Position numbers and translations under genes: made by a program
The notes under the pieces: model-generated
Database searches by the model: none
Told to the model about the DNA's origin: nothing
What the model saw: only the letters and a program-made list of their open reading frames with translations
NCBI GenBank assembly: GCA_002404345.1
Contig: DHJN01000148.1
Coordinates: forward strand, 771-8,411
DNA from: Actinobacteria bacterium UBA4719
GTDB lineage: Bacteria; Actinomycetota; Actinomycetes; Actinomycetales; Dermatophilaceae
Direction of reading: 5' to 3'
Length of the DNA stretch: 7,641 nt
Shown: one piece after another, positions 6,778-7,641 of the stretch
Position numbering within the stretch: position 1 is the stretch's first letter
Layout of the letters: each line of letters begins with the position of its first letter

Positions 6778-7641
6778 TCACAGGTGGTTCTCGGCCTCGG
6801 TCAGCACACCACGCAGACGCTGCTCGATGTCGTCGAACTCGGGCTGGCCGATGATCAGCGGTGGTGCGAGCTGGATCACCGGGTCGCCGCGGTCGTCGGC
6901 TCGGCAGTACAGACCTGCGTCGAACAACGCCTTGGACAGGAACCCGCGCAGGAGACGCTCCGACTCGTCGTCGTTGAACGTCTCGCGGGTCGTCTTGTCC
7001 TTGACCAGCTCGATTCCGTAGAAGTAGCCGTCGCCGCGCACATCGCCGACCAGTGGCAGGTCGAGCAGCTTGTCCAGCGTGGCCCGGAACCGGGGGGCGT
7101 TGTCCTTGACGTGCTGGTTGAGGCCCTCGCGCTCGAAGATGTCCAGGTTGGCCATCGCGACGGCAGCCGAGACCGGGTGACCACCGAAGGTGTAGCCGTG
7201 CGGGAACATCGTGTGGCCCTGCTTGAAGGGCTCGAAGAGACGGTCGCTGGCGATCATCGCGCCGATGGGGGAGTAGCCGGAGCTCATGCCCTTGGCGCAG
7301 GTGATGATGTCCGGCTGGTAGCCGTAGTCGATGCTGGCGTACATGCTGCCGATCCGACCGAAGGAGCAGATGACCTCATCCGAGACCAGCAGCACGTCGT
7401 ACTCGTCGCAGATCTCGCGGACCCGCTCGAAGTATCCGGGTGGTGGCGGGAAACAGCCACCGGAGTTCTGCACCGGTTCCAGGAAGACGGCTGCCACGGT
7501 GTCGGGGCCCTCGAACTCGATCGCCTCGGCGATGCGGTCGGCGCAGTAGCGACCGAACGCCTTGGGGTTGTCGCGAAGGTGCTCCGGCTCGCGATACAGA
7601 GTTGGTATTGGGGACCTTGTGCGCGCCGGGGACCAGCGGTT
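6778..7641 (-). CDS. Class III PLP-dependent aminotransferase, 5'-partial, with an apparent one-base frameshift
   Basis: The gene reads leftward and ends at 6778-6780; its 5' end is beyond the right edge. About 286 residues are visible of a usual 440-460. From the edge it reads PLVPGAHKVPNTN, then breaks. Restoring frame within 7597-7600 continues as YREPEHLRDNPKAFGRYCADRIAEAIEFEGPDTVAAVFLEPVQNSGGCFPPPPGYF. Class III hallmarks are the PLP-contacting Asp in LVSDEVICSFGR (codon 7378-7380), the Schiff-base Lys in TCAKGMSSGYSPIGA (codon 7291-7293), and YTFGGHPVSAAVA. Such enzymes move an amino group from an omega-amino acid, diamine or similar donor to pyruvate or 2-oxoglutarate. The exact substrate cannot be read from this fragment; actinobacterial relatives are often labelled aspartate aminotransferase family or linked to putrescine/GABA breakdown. 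A GTG codon at 7495-7497 is internal, not the real start. Confidence 0.88.
   Translation of the reverse strand, partial: NRWSPARTRSPIPTLYREPEHLRDNPKAFGRYCADRIAEAIEFEGPDTVAAVFLEPVQNSGGCFPPPPGYFERVREICDEYDVLLVSDEVICSFGRIGSMYASIDYGYQPDIITCAKGMSSGYSPIGAMIASDRLFEPFKQGHTMFPHGYTFGGHPVSAAVAMANLDIFEREGLNQHVKDNAPRFRATLDKLLDLPLVGDVRGDGYFYGIELVKDKTTRETFNDDESERLLRGFLSKALFDAGLYCRADDRGDPVIQLAPPLIIGQPEFDDIEQRLRGVLTEAENHL

Noticed and set aside
1..7641. Mobile element, CRISPR array, tRNA or rRNA gene, phage or defence system
   Set aside because: Both strands were read for transposase-like frames, terminal inverted repeats, regularly spaced repeats and tRNA-like cloverleafs; none was seen, and nearly all bases belong to recognised core genes.

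Overview
The window is chromosomal DNA from a high-GC Gram-positive bacterium (Actinomycetota). The evidence is very GC-rich codon third positions, an Ala/Glu/Pro-rich tail on ribosomal protein S2, and the classic actinobacterial gene order rpsB-tsf-pyrH-frr-cdsA-rlmN. Protein style would fit Micrococcales, perhaps Intrasporangiaceae, but that placement is a guess.

Layout. Bases 1-211 hold the 3' end of rpsB. A strong 17-position hairpin (242-280) follows, then tsf (305-1133), pyrH (1245-1985), frr (1985-2542, start overlapping the pyrH stop), cdsA (2560-3435) and rlmN (3456-4649). All are on the + strand and tightly spaced from pyrH to rlmN. After a 132-bp gap comes a PrpE-type propionyl-CoA synthetase (4782-6683, +). 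It converges on the 3' part of a class III PLP aminotransferase (6778-7641, -) that runs off the right edge.

How the genes work together. rpsB, tsf, frr and rlmN serve translation: ribosome assembly, EF-Tu recharging, ribosome recycling and rRNA/tRNA methylation. pyrH supplies UDP for nucleotide synthesis and cdsA supplies CDP-diacylglycerol for phospholipids, so the block is a housekeeping growth operon. The prpE-like gene and the aminotransferase belong to acyl-CoA and amine/amino-acid catabolism and are probably separate transcription units.

The main anomalies are two apparent one-base insertions that break otherwise well-conserved reading frames. One is in tsf, at the G run 367-369. The other is in the aminotransferase, within 7597-7600. 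Because tsf is normally essential and the rest of both proteins is intact, sequencing or assembly error is the simplest explanation. I found no mobile element, CRISPR array, RNA gene or convincing new system; this is an ordinary core region with a few small structural curiosities.
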